Source of the DNA: Legionella fairfieldensis ATCC 49588
GTDB lineage: Bacteria > Pseudomonadota > Gammaproteobacteria > Legionellales > Legionellaceae
Assembly (NCBI RefSeq): GCF_000621525.1
Contig: NZ_JHYC01000009.1
Span: 45,514 to 109,513 of the forward strand
Length of the DNA stretch: 64,000 bases
Reading direction: 5' to 3'
Positions 19,294-29,100 of this stretch are shown here, piece after piece. Under the pieces are notes generated by a model that was not told the DNA's origin, ran no database searches, and saw nothing but the letters and a program-made list of their open reading frames with translations. A program made the position numbers and the translations under genes. How positions within the stretch are numbered: position 1 is the first letter of the stretch; every line of letters begins with the position of its first letter.

Positions 19294-20223
19294 ATGTCTA
19301 CTCACACCATCTTAAGCAAAGCAGAAATAAAATGGATTTCAGAGCGCCGGGTAACCCGATTATCTGATAATAAAGAAGTTCAAATATACCCTATGGGTGC
19401 TGAGCGCTATTTGTCATCCATTTTATTGGGATCTGACAGAGCACATCCTATTCATTCGGCTATCAAAGAGAAAGATGTCCTGGTCATCCCGGGACATGGA
19501 AATAGTGGCTTCTTACTTGCCCAGGCCGGAGCAAAATCAGTGACTGTTTATGATAAAGATCCTGTTACCATTGCCTGGATGAAAGCCTTTAAAAAGTACT
19601 ATCATTATAGAGAATACAATAATCAGGGAAAACCTTATCCGTCTATCGGGGAATTGCTAGATGCGCTAACCAGATGGTACCCACCTTTAATAGCCTTACC
19701 TCATAAAAAAGCTATTAATAGCTTGTATTGGCTGATTAATCCTAACCTCTTAAGACGTGCTTATATTCATTACATGGTGATACTGGTTCGTAAAGCTATC
19801 CAAATCAAAACCAGGGAGAGTTTTGAGTGGGATAAGACATTACAATTTTATGCTGGAACGATAAACAATGTAATGACCAGTAAATCAATTTTTGATACTG
19901 CTTTTGTCCCTTATCTTTTAGGGGTTAAAAACGGAATAGAAAAGGAACATGACATAGTCCAATTTATTGAAAATATCCTCCCTCTTGTCCCTCAGGGATG
20001 TGTGCTGATAACGCCATCAAGAAACACAAAAGAATTTTATGTAACAGGAAAACATTACTTCGTCACCACCGATTATGCAACCATTCAAACAATACCACAA
20101 TTAAAAAAATATTTTATAAAAGAAAATAAATATTGGTTTCGCACTCAAGGAATGGTTGTTTTGGGTAATAATAGCAAACATCTAAGTGAGACTATTATCC
20201 CCAATAATGAAAATAACCGCTGA
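19294..20223 (+). CDS. Putative SAM-dependent methyltransferase-fold protein
   Basis: This is a 309-aa soluble protein. Residues about 61-88 read VLVIPGHGNSGFLLAQAG followed by SVTVYDKDP. That is the strand, glycine-rich loop and acidic residue at the end of strand 2 expected for motif I of a Rossmann-fold methyltransferase. A later segment (FIENILPLVPQGCVLITPS) fits the strand 4-5 region. It slightly recalls the DUF3419/BtaA aminocarboxypropyl-transferase group. The substrate cannot be told. It is convergent with icmB, with a dispersed repeat between them, and occupies part of the tphA slot. Confidence 0.55.
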   Translation: MSTHTILSKAEIKWISERRVTRLSDNKEVQIYPMGAERYLSSILLGSDRAHPIHSAIKEKDVLVIPGHGNSGFLLAQAGAKSVTVYDKDPVTIAWMKAFKKYYHYREYNNQGKPYPSIGELLDALTRWYPPLIALPHKKAINSLYWLINPNLLRRAYIHYMVILVRKAIQIKTRESFEWDKTLQFYAGTINNVMTSKSIFDTAFVPYLLGVKNGIEKEHDIVQFIENILPLVPQGCVLITPSRNTKEFYVTGKHYFVTTDYATIQTIPQLKKYFIKENKYWFRTQGMVVLGNNSKHLSETIIPNNENNR

Positions 20224-20273
20224 TCATAGTAGCAATTAACCTGATATCTTCCTGCGCAGTCTATTCTTAACTT

Positions 20274-20323
20274 GCCTCATCACTTTGCTTGCGAGAAGAT
20301 CCCTCGCCTTTCGCAGGGATGAC
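20274..20323. repeat. Dispersed repeat copy between accessory gene and icmB
   Basis: This segment resembles 8086-8142. Both contain TCACTT(C/T)GCTTG, then GAAGATCC, then CGCCTTTCGC within a small hairpin, and both end in a tract containing AAAATCA. It lies between two convergent stop codons, where it may also act as a transcription stop. Confidence 0.6.
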
Positions 20324-20437
20324 CTAAATAAAAATCATAGAAAATCAAAAAACTTTAAATAAATCAATTACCCATCACGTGCACAAAAATGAGAAGATTT
20401 CAGGTGGACGCTTCCAACCCGCCCACCGGAGTTATTA

Positions 20438-23400
20438 CTAATTATGTAATTTGCCAGGTAACATTTTGACATTCGGATCTTTGGAATACGCCTCAAGAAT
20501 ATCAATAATCAATTGTTCTATAATACTGGCTTTTTCATTTTCCTCGATCAATCCTGTACCTTCTTTCATTGCACTTAAACGTATTTCAATTTCTTTGGCT
20601 ACTGAACCGCCAGGAAATAGAGCAGCCAGTAATCGTCTTGCTTCTGCGGGTCCCAAATGACGATATAATTGATTACGGACTGTAGCATCCTCCGCGGTAG
20701 TGCTGAAAGCCCATAATTCAACTGGCCCCAGCGTTAATGTTAATAATTGGACATTAACACCATTTTTAGTAGCGTATTGAACAAGGAAAGTTGCCCCACC
20801 CTGCCGCGGACCGTGCACCCGGGTACGAAGTGCCGCTTTTGCAGTATTTGATAAGCCAAAAATTTCACTTGTCTTCTCCACCGCCTGAGAAGGACCTGCG
20901 TCCATCACATAAATTGCCGTGCTAAAATCAATCATTACCGGATCAAAATCATCAACCGATTGGGATAACAAAGCAATCTGTACCTTCCATTTACGGCCTT
21001 CACGCATATCAATAATTACTTGATCACGCACCGCAGAAGATTTTGAGGTACGATGAAACTCATCATAAACAATTCGCTTGGGATCTTCTCTAATCTCAAA
21101 GACCCGTTCTTTATGATATTCTTTATATTGCTCAGGAACATTATTCAAACTTTCCTCAGTCAAGTAATAATGTCTGGCGAGTACATAACGGGCTAACATG
21201 TACATCACGGAGGTTTGACGATCTGCTGCATCACCACCACTTTTAGCCACCTCGTCCAAATCGAGGGATACTACACGTGCATCCCCAATATCAAAACTGG
21301 TGATACGCGATAAAATGGAATATTCACGAACAGCACCTGAAATCATGCGAGAAAACGCATTAATTAAGGACTCACCGGTAGGCGCAGTCACTTTTTCGTA
21401 CAAGTCCTCGATTGAAGGAGTACGGCAAATTGAAGCAGCATCAGCCAATAAGGGCATTGCATAACGTTGAGCCAGCATTGCTTCATGAATAAAACCGGCT
21501 GAATAAAGCGAATCTGTCACTTCCCACCAGGTAGATTTGGAGTCTCTGACAAAGCCGATTTCTTCCAGAATACTATCTATAAATCCTTCGACCCCGGGCG
21601 CGTAAGGAGTTGGGTTGTATTCGTCAGCCATACTTTTATACAATTCATCCACCACCATACCGGCTAAATCGGGCATCCCATCGTAGGGTTTTGCAGCCCC
21701 TAAAGGAGTGGTGAGGAGAGTTAAGAAATTGACTAAAAAAGCACGTTCCAGGGCAGTAGGATAACGACAACCTAATTGTGTATCAAAAGGATTAATTGAA
21801 TACTCTGGTGTCATTCTTAAGCGATGGTACGCGACAAGATGGCGTTTCGATGCAGGCAATGCTTCTTTAAGCAAGGAAATCAAGCCGCTACTGGAAGGTC
21901 CAATATCAATAATCGCTATACGAGGCAAGCGTGTTAACCCACCGGAAAGACAAAGGGCCAGATTTAATGCATTTGATAACACTGACTTACCAGAACCAGG
22001 TCTTGCGTACACCAGGTCAATCCAGGTAGTTTGCTGGGTTGACCCTGGTTGAAAAGGCCATGGCTTGCCATCCGGCGAACGGAACAATAAAGCACCCGTC
22101 TGCCAGGGGGAAGCCGGCCTCGTAATAGGTAACATCGATATAACGTCAGACAAAGGTGCTACCGAAGGCACCGCTGCGCTATTCAGGTTAATAGCCAACA
22201 TACTCGATGCAAAGCCCGCAAAAGGATCACCACAAATCTCGGATACATCGGTAGATCCCCATCCCTGAATCGCCTTAACTAATTCAGAACTACGTCGACG
22301 CAATAAAGCAATTTCTTTTTCAGGGGCCCAAGTTGTTGCGACAACACGTAAACGAATGATGGCGTCGTCCGAGTTTAACTGTAAATACCTCAGGAGATTG
22401 ACAGAGTCACTGATCAATCTGTTTTGCGCAGAAGAAAAACTCAAAATGGCAGAAAGTAATCCTTTAAATTTGATAGTGTTCAGACCTTCACTTTCGAGCA
22501 AAAACGAAATCCTCCATGGGATATGAGAAGGCAGGATACGTCCAAATAAACTAATAAAAGGTCTGATTTCCTTGGGAAAAAGATCAATAAAAACAGAAGA
22601 ATAAATTTTATTGCCGACTTGAACAGTACGTAAATCCATCACTTCTGCATCACGCGGAATAACTTGTTTTGCTAAAGAAGGCCATAACAAATCCGAAGGA
22701 TCGCCATTAAAGCCATTCACTTCGCGAGGTAAAATTTTGTCCCCGGGGAGGGAAGCCCGCCAATCTGCTGCGGTAAAATCAGGATCTGCCGTCATACGTA
22801 TGGCATGAACGGCATCATGAACCTCCATTAATGTCGCATACACATTAAGCGAATCCAGATCATTAAGAATAGCACGCACATAAGCCTCATGAGTATCGCG
22901 CAGTTCCGGAATAGCCGCAAAAATGGTTTGACTGTTTTTAAAAGGTGGCGCTTTCGTGTCCTTCAACATTTTGATTTTTGCTTTAGAAGACGCTTTCAAT
23001 TGATCTTGAGTCAAGTTATGCGGACGCGTATAGAGAACAAAATAAACGCGTTCTTCAGCGCAATATTGGGAGAGAAAATTGACACGCTCGGAGAATAAAT
23101 CATCCAGACCAAGTTCAAGACGTTTTGCGGTTGCTTCGGCAGGTGCATAAATATCCTGAATCACTTTTCTGATATTTTGTTTATCATGACTAAAAAAGAC
23201 CTGTAAAGCATGTCCTGGTCGGCCCATAGCCGCCTGAAAAGCATTGCTTAAGCCTTCTATAAGACGCTCAAACTCCTCGGCACCAGCAAGTGCTGTGACA
23301 CCCTCTACTTTAAGAATGGACAATAACGTACCATCGTGGTTAACCAGTACTGTGGGACTATCTGCTGTTTCCAGATCACAATAAGACTCTGTTGTTTGCT

Positions 23401-23470
23401 TCAGAGATGTACTTAACCAGGCAAAAAAGGTATCAATACCATCAAAAAATGACTCTGACCATTTCCCCAT
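20438..23470 (-). CDS. icmB: Dot/Icm ATPase IcmB (DotO), VirB4-like
   Basis: IcmB/DotO is the VirB4-like cytoplasmic ATPase that stacks with DotB to power the Dot/Icm channel. The protein is 1010 aa, about the L. pneumophila length. Walker A is ARPGSGKS (residues 489-496) and the Walker B region is KRIVYDEFHRT (near 795). The N-terminal 400 residues form the membrane-docking part. AGGGA lies six bases before the ATG. A gap of 198 bases separates it from icmJ upstream, and the terminator before icmJ lies further upstream, so icmJ-icmB may form a sub-operon. The gene is the last on the minus strand of the main icm block. Confidence 0.98.
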   Translation of the reverse strand: MGKWSESFFDGIDTFFAWLSTSLKQTTESYCDLETADSPTVLVNHDGTLLSILKVEGVTALAGAEEFERLIEGLSNAFQAAMGRPGHALQVFFSHDKQNIRKVIQDIYAPAEATAKRLELGLDDLFSERVNFLSQYCAEERVYFVLYTRPHNLTQDQLKASSKAKIKMLKDTKAPPFKNSQTIFAAIPELRDTHEAYVRAILNDLDSLNVYATLMEVHDAVHAIRMTADPDFTAADWRASLPGDKILPREVNGFNGDPSDLLWPSLAKQVIPRDAEVMDLRTVQVGNKIYSSVFIDLFPKEIRPFISLFGRILPSHIPWRISFLLESEGLNTIKFKGLLSAILSFSSAQNRLISDSVNLLRYLQLNSDDAIIRLRVVATTWAPEKEIALLRRRSSELVKAIQGWGSTDVSEICGDPFAGFASSMLAINLNSAAVPSVAPLSDVISMLPITRPASPWQTGALLFRSPDGKPWPFQPGSTQQTTWIDLVYARPGSGKSVLSNALNLALCLSGGLTRLPRIAIIDIGPSSSGLISLLKEALPASKRHLVAYHRLRMTPEYSINPFDTQLGCRYPTALERAFLVNFLTLLTTPLGAAKPYDGMPDLAGMVVDELYKSMADEYNPTPYAPGVEGFIDSILEEIGFVRDSKSTWWEVTDSLYSAGFIHEAMLAQRYAMPLLADAASICRTPSIEDLYEKVTAPTGESLINAFSRMISGAVREYSILSRITSFDIGDARVVSLDLDEVAKSGGDAADRQTSVMYMLARYVLARHYYLTEESLNNVPEQYKEYHKERVFEIREDPKRIVYDEFHRTSKSSAVRDQVIIDMREGRKWKVQIALLSQSVDDFDPVMIDFSTAIYVMDAGPSQAVEKTSEIFGLSNTAKAALRTRVHGPRQGGATFLVQYATKNGVNVQLLTLTLGPVELWAFSTTAEDATVRNQLYRHLGPAEARRLLAALFPGGSVAKEIEIRLSAMKEGTGLIEENEKASIIEQLIIDILEAYSKDPNVKMLPGKLHN

Positions 23471-23668
23471 GTAAATTCCCTACTGTTACACCATGCTATT
23501 TTACAGAGCGCTTCAAAATAGACTTGCTTCATCAATACGATGTTCAAATCCTCATCTACAGGCGCTATATTTTCACCATTCAAATCCACCACGAGCTTTT
23601 AAAAATCCATTTACATTTGTCTGGTAATAGGTAAAAAACAACTGTCAATTTTTAAAATAATCGCTTTA

Positions 23669-24301
23669 TTATTTTTTATTAGAAATCTCTTGCAAAGCAC
23701 TGGCGGCCCATCGTTCAATTTGTTTGCGAAATTTTGCTCTTGAAGGTAATAATCGAATATTTTTAAATAATTTATCCGAAGTTTCTCCTGTAGTTATTCC
23801 TGAATCAATAAGTAACTGACCAAAAATTGCAGGATCACTGGTACCTTCACCATATTTTTCTTCAACGGCTTGGGCGCGGAACTTAAAACTTCGATAAATA
23901 TTTTGAGCGCTACTTTTATAGCCAGTATCATTCGTAATAGCACAAAAAAGTACATGACATAAGCTATTTAACTCCGGTTGAGACAATTCTGGAAGATAAA
24001 TCAAAGTGCCTCCCCCATAGCCACCCACACCCACCGATTCAATAAAAAAACATTGTGTACAAAAACAACAGGCTGTTACCAGATTGGTTAATCGATTATT
24101 TGTAAAATCATGATCGAGATTTACAATATCCTGAAATAACCTTGCCTGAAATCCGCAAAAATAACAAGTGTAACGATCACGCTGAAATACTTTAAGTTCA
24201 TACGCTTTAAAACGTTCGTCCGCTTTCCGGGCAGAATATAAGCGCCAGGAACCCGGGCTGGCAACAAGTTTTAATTCACTACGCCCTTGAGTAACCATCA
24301 T
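23669..24301 (-). CDS. icmJ: Dot/Icm coupling-complex protein IcmJ (DotN)
   Basis: IcmJ/DotN is a zinc-binding adaptor of the DotL coupling complex. The 210-aa protein has the HNH-like metal-binding layout known for DotN. CYFCGF (Cys46/Cys49) is followed by LDHDFTNNRLTNLVTACCFC, giving a second Cys group (78, 79, 81, 84). The catalytic HNH role is thought to be lost in favour of structure. It follows a hairpin terminator after icmD (24326-24353), so its expression may need read-through or its own promoter. Its ribosome site is weak (GAG only). Confidence 0.96.
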   Translation of the reverse strand: MMVTQGRSELKLVASPGSWRLYSARKADERFKAYELKVFQRDRYTCYFCGFQARLFQDIVNLDHDFTNNRLTNLVTACCFCTQCFFIESVGVGGYGGGTLIYLPELSQPELNSLCHVLFCAITNDTGYKSSAQNIYRSFKFRAQAVEEKYGEGTSDPAIFGQLLIDSGITTGETSDKLFKNIRLLPSRAKFRKQIERWAASALQEISNKK

Positions 24302-24325
24302 CTCAATACACTCGTATTAACAAGA

Positions 24326-24353
24326 AAAACAGGAGGTAACGCCCTCCTGTTTT
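24326..24353 (-). terminator. Intra-operon Rho-independent terminator/attenuator between icmD and icmJ
   Basis: AAAACAGGAGG (24326-24336) pairs perfectly over 11 bases with CCTCCTGTTTT (24343-24353) around a 6-nt loop. On the minus strand the stem is followed by TTTTTCTTG, a usable T tract. It starts ten bases after the icmD stop and ends 24 bases before the icmJ start, inside a gene series otherwise separated by 3-23 bases. The A-run on the other edge makes it potentially bidirectional. Confidence 0.75.
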
Positions 24354-24363
24354 CCAAAAATTA

Positions 24364-24762
24364 TTAACTGCCACTACTAAAAATCATACCACCAGGTCCA
24401 GCTGTTGAAGCACTGCCTCCAAACATGGTTTCGCCTGCGATACCCAGAATTGAAGGTAAGAATAATAAAGCGGCTGCAATGAATAATAAGGCTATTGGAG
24501 TACCAATTGGAATCTGGGTAGGGTTATCTTTATGCTGTTTGAATTTCATAATAGCTCCAATGGAGAAACCCAGACCAGCCAGATAAGATCCTGCTGTAAC
24601 CAATTTGGTTAAGCTTGTAAATGAGCTGGTAATGTTCGATGCCATCTCTCCAAGGCTCTGGGAAGCAAAAGCCTCACCTGTCAGAATTATTAAGCCAAGA
24701 AAGGTAAACGGCGCAAGCCAGCGTTTTACAATATCTCCCACATCCAACAATGATTTATTCAC
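24364..24762 (-). CDS. icmD: Dot/Icm inner-membrane protein IcmD (DotP)
   Basis: This is a small Dot/Icm membrane component of unknown exact role. It is 132 aa, the usual length. An N-terminal hydrophobic stretch (APFTFLGLIILTGEAFAS) looks like a signal sequence or signal anchor. Two further segments follow (LVTAGSYLAGLGFSIGAIM and IGTPIALLFIAAALLFLPSI). It is preceded by icmC with a 23-base gap. The pattern of a Gly-rich pair of helices is shared with IcmC, suggesting a common ancestor. Directly after it comes a terminator hairpin. Confidence 0.95.
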   Translation of the reverse strand: MNKSLLDVGDIVKRWLAPFTFLGLIILTGEAFASQSLGEMASNITSSFTSLTKLVTAGSYLAGLGFSIGAIMKFKQHKDNPTQIPIGTPIALLFIAAALLFLPSILGIAGETMFGGSASTAGPGGMIFSSGS

Positions 24763-24785
24763 TATTTTTCTCCTATTTTAAACTG

Positions 24786-25364
24786 CTAAGTTGTACCATA
24801 TAACGTATTATTAATAATTTCCAGAGTACGAACAATATTCATTGCTAAAATACCACCAAAAACATGAACCAGGCCTTTCCCTGTACCCCCAGGCTGCTGT
24901 CCCTGAGAAGCGGAGCGAGCAATAAGCACCCACCCTCTGACAAAAGCGATGACGCCAATAACCTGAATGATTATTGATAAAGAATTACCTACGCTACTTC
25001 CAGTACCAAAAAGCGTACTAAGCGCCGTGTTATTGCTATTTATAGGAGCATACGCCAAAATGCTGTTTTCCCCAAAGGTGGTTTGCAACATCACTTGCAT
25101 TCCGGTAGGGAAGTAAATAAATATCCCTGCCACAATAAAATAAACGACAGGTTCTTTTATACTGCCACTATTTGACATCATTGTCCGGGATTCACCATAC
25201 ATTTTTAAACTGTAGATTGCTTTAAAGGCAAAAGCTATTCCAATTAAATAAGCCCCTCCTGTTATTAACTTTTCAACAGATAGCAGGTTATTAGCTACAT
25301 TAACTAAAATATTTGCCTGATTTGTTATCCAGGGTTCCCAGGAACCATCATTCCCCATAGACAT
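24786..25364 (-). CDS. icmC: Dot/Icm inner-membrane protein IcmC (DotE)
   Basis: This is an inner-membrane Dot/Icm component. It is 192 aa with three clear membrane segments: LITGGAYLIGIAFAFKAIYS, VVYFIVAGIFIYFPTGM and LSIIIQVIGVIAFVRGWVLI. Family members are also related to IcmV and IcmD. Two nearby Met starts exist (25364 and 25358); the first is kept. It follows icmG with a 12-base gap and precedes icmD, the standard order. Confidence 0.96.
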   Translation of the reverse strand: MSMGNDGSWEPWITNQANILVNVANNLLSVEKLITGGAYLIGIAFAFKAIYSLKMYGESRTMMSNSGSIKEPVVYFIVAGIFIYFPTGMQVMLQTTFGENSILAYAPINSNNTALSTLFGTGSSVGNSLSIIIQVIGVIAFVRGWVLIARSASQGQQPGGTGKGLVHVFGGILAMNIVRTLEIINNTLYGTT

Positions 25365-25376
25365 AAATTACTTGCC

Positions 25377-26180
25377 TCAACTATCTTGTGGGCTAAACCG
25401 AATTACTCTGCCAGAACTTGTTAAAACACGTCCCTGATTAGGATCGATTAGTTTCACAATACCATAACCAGCTATTTGGGTTCCCTCTCTAACGGTAAGT
25501 GTAGACCCATTTGTAGCAATTAACCATGCTCGCCCGGGTATCACCGCCTGGATGTAATAAACGGGTCCAATCACTCGTCTTGCAACCATGGGTCGGCGTA
25601 CAGGTCTAGGCTTCGCTCTTTCTGTCAAGACAGCAATTTTACTCGATTGTTGATCAACTTTTTCTGCAAGAACAGTTAACATACGATTAAGATCAGCTAT
25701 TTTTTCAGTTAACTCATTGACGTTGGTATTAATACCATTTAATTGAGTGTTGACTGAGTTAACTTCCGAACGTACATTTTGTTGTCCCATTTCCAGTGCA
25801 GAGAGCTTCTGGGTAAATTGAGAATTATCCGGGCTGGATTGTATTACAGGAGGAGGAGCAACAGGTGCTGGGGCGACGACTGCAGGTGGCGGTGTTTGTT
25901 GAGTTTGTACCGCTGCCATAGGAGGCACAGTTGCTTTTTCCTGGGTATCACTTGGTTTTCCCGTAAAAAAAGAACCCAGAAATTTATAACCTAACATTGA
26001 TAAAACGACTAATCCTATGACAATTAAAGCATTGCGTTTTATAGTTGTTCCACCTTTTTTCACCGGTTCTTGAGTCGGTTCATCCCTTGATGTACCCTCT
26101 TCTCCTCCTAAAGAATCAGGGCTAATCACATCCAGATCAGCGAATTGATATTCATCATTATATTGATCGTTATCTGCCAT
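25377..26180 (-). CDS. icmG: Dot/Icm protein IcmG (DotF)
   Basis: IcmG/DotF is a bitopic inner-membrane protein that touches the core complex and has been proposed to bind substrates. The 267-aa protein has an acidic cytoplasmic N-terminus (to about 47) and one membrane segment (ALIVIGLVVLSMLGYKFLGS). A Pro/Ala/Gln-rich spacer follows, then a coiled coil (about 125-190, LSALEMGQQNVRSEV onwards), and finally a globular C-terminal domain (PVYYIQAVIPGRAWLIATNG to the end). Length and layout match DotF. It lies 19 bases after icmE. Confidence 0.96.
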   Translation of the reverse strand: MADNDQYNDEYQFADLDVISPDSLGGEEGTSRDEPTQEPVKKGGTTIKRNALIVIGLVVLSMLGYKFLGSFFTGKPSDTQEKATVPPMAAVQTQQTPPPAVVAPAPVAPPPVIQSSPDNSQFTQKLSALEMGQQNVRSEVNSVNTQLNGINTNVNELTEKIADLNRMLTVLAEKVDQQSSKIAVLTERAKPRPVRRPMVARRVIGPVYYIQAVIPGRAWLIATNGSTLTVREGTQIAGYGIVKLIDPNQGRVLTSSGRVIRFSPQDS

Positions 26181-26199
26181 ATCTTACCTGCTCATCATG

Positions 26200-29100
26200 T
26201 TAAAGTGAGGCTACATCCTGGGTAAACAGAATACCCAAACCCATACCTGAATAAACTTCCACTGTAGTAGGTCGGCTAAACTGTTGTTGTGCTACCTGTC
26301 CCCAACTCTTACCCAGTGTTGCTAATCCAATCACCGCATTTTCCAATATTGAACGGTTAATGCCATTCGCTACGGTAATATTGTTACCTCCGCCAGTACC
26401 ACCAATAGTTACTGTAGTATTAGCCGATTGAAATGCATTACCAAATCCTTCCAGAAAAGTTGCCGCAAATAAAGAACCGTAGCGCAGTAAATAATGATGA
26501 TCTGTATTGCTGGATAATGCAGTACGCGCTGTATTTGGATCAATTGCATAAGCACTTATTGAGGTGGTTTTAGGTGCTCCAGGAACTGACATGGTATTAA
26601 AACTAATCACCATTTTATCGGCATTGCTGGGTAAGGTGAAACTACCGATTAATTTTGCACCTTTTAATTTTCCAGAAACAATCGTTGCTAAAATAGGTCC
26701 TGGCTCATCGCTATTGACCGAAGTATCCATCACCGCAAAAAGTATGTCGCCTGTTTTAATCAATGCGGGTTGAGCAGGGTTGTTATTGCCTCCAGGACCC
26801 TGAGGGCCAGTTAGCATTCTTTGATTGCCCTCCCCTTCATCACCAGTTATTGTCCCCTCTTTACCTTCATGTTTAGGTGGATTACCGGCAATATATATTT
26901 GAGTAGAAACCTTGTGCCACGATTGTAAAGACTGGTTGGCCGGTCCCATCATCTGAGCGGTGCGTTGTTGAATTCTTTGTTGATAACGTTGATCCGCTAA
27001 TTGTTGATTCTGTCTTTTTAAAATATCCTGTAGCTTCTGAGCATTTGCATTCTGAACAGCCTGAGCAGTCGAAGTGGGTTGCCCTGGAATACTCGGAAGA
27101 GGTGCTACATTAGAAGAAGCTCCTGATTGAGCAACATTTTCCAATCCCGCAACCGTTGAAGCAGGAACAGTGAATCCTGCATTTTGCAGCTCCGTATCAT
27201 TATATCCCGCATGTCGAAGGTCGGAGGCACTAAAACCCGCCCCTTTCAGATCACCGGCATTAAAACCTGCGGCTCTTAATTGAGCCGCAGTAAATCCTGC
27301 ACTTTTCAGATCACCTGCGCTAAAACCCCCGTTTTTTAATTGAGCCGCGGTAAACCCTGTATTCTTAAGTTCGGTTGCACTAAAACCAGCGTCTTTTAAT
27401 TGAGTTGCATTAAAACCTGCATGTTTAAGATCAGCAGCACTAAACCCTGCATCACGCAGCTCTTTCGCTGTAAACCCTGCATTTTTAAGATCATTGACGT
27501 TAAATCCCGCATTTTTTAACTCCGCGGCTGTAAAACCGGCATTACTTAAGTCTTTAGCTGTATAGCCAGCCGCCCTCATTGCTGCTGCATCACAACCCAA
27601 AGTCTGTTTAATAGTAGCTGCCGATATTCCCGCTACATGGGCTGCTTGTAAAGAAGCAACACTACAATTGGCTGTTCTGCCTGCTGCGACAACTGCCGCG
27701 GTGTGAACTCCCCCCTGGGCCAATTGCTCCGGAGTAAAACCGGCATTTAACAAGTCCTGTGGAGTAAATCCTGCATTTGATAATGCTTTTGCATCAAACC
27801 CTGCATTTTTTAAAGCATTTATGCTACAACCATTTAATTCTCTAACACGTTTAGCAGAAACCCCTTGACTCAATAAAAAATTTAACTTTGCAGAATCACA
27901 ACCCGCAGCTCGAATTGCGTCATCGGTGAGAGCAGCGGCAGCCCGGATCTCATCAGGCGTAAATCCCGCAGCTAAAAGCTGTTCGGGTGTAAACCCGGCG
28001 GCAGCTAACTGTTGTGCATCATAACCTGCTGCTTTTAATTGTGCTATGCTACAACCATTTAAAGCATGGATTCTTGTGGCCGCTACGTCTTTGGCCTGAA
28101 GCGTTTTTAATTGATTAATATCACAACCTGCTGCACGAATTGTATTATCATCGACAGGAGCGCTCGCAGCGTTGATTTGTTCCGGCGTAAACCCTGCGTC
28201 CGCCAAGTCGTTATCAGAAAAACCGGCGTCTTTTAAAGTCTTCGCATTACAACCAGCGTATTGCCTGATTAATTTTGCGCTGACTCCTGCCAGACGCTCT
28301 TTTCTTAATGCTTCTGCATCACAATCTGCACTTTTAATATCAGCAGGATTAATTCCTGGTGGCAGTTCTGCCGTACCGGTTGCAATTTCTCCGGGAGTAA
28401 ATCCACCCGCTGCCAGATCATCAGGAGAAAAACCGGCGTTCAGTAAATCTCTTGCAGTAAAACCCCCTTCTTTAAGCTGCGAAGGTGTAAAACCGGCATT
28501 TTTCAGATCTGCTGCGCTAAAACCGGCATTTTTCAAATCAGTGGCATTATATCCTGCTGCTTTTAATTGTGTGGCACTACACCCATTAATACGTCGAACT
28601 GCGGAAGCACTAACACCAGCCGCGTGTAAACGTGATAATGAGTCTACCTGACAATCGGCTCTTCGAACATCAGCTTCTGAGATACCATTGGGTAAACCAC
28701 TCGCTTTTGCAATATCATTATCCGAAAAACCGGCTCCTTTTAATTCTCCATCAGAAAAACCGCCGTCTTTCATCTGTTGAGCTGTAAATCCTGCACTACG
28801 TAAGGCACAGGCATCAAATTGACAAAGCCGCAATCGGCCTGCATTATAACCTGCTTCTTTAAGTTGCAGAGCATTAAATCCGGCTGCCTTTAACTCCTTG
28901 CAGGAACAAATCTGCTCCAAATCTGTAAGTTGATAACCATTATCTTTTAATTGAATACACGTGCAGCCACTTTTTAAATCGGAAAGGGTAGCTCCCTGAT
29001 TCACAACGCTCATCACGCTTGTTTTACTACAATTACCCTCTTGCAGGGTCTGCAACCATACACTGCGAGGAGTTCCCGCTTCACTTTCACGTGTCAAAGC

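Noticed and set aside
28172..28651. 159-codon plus-strand frame opposite icmE
   Set aside because: It is the antisense of the AGF-repeat array; repeated codons leave a long open frame on the opposite strand with no initiation signals.
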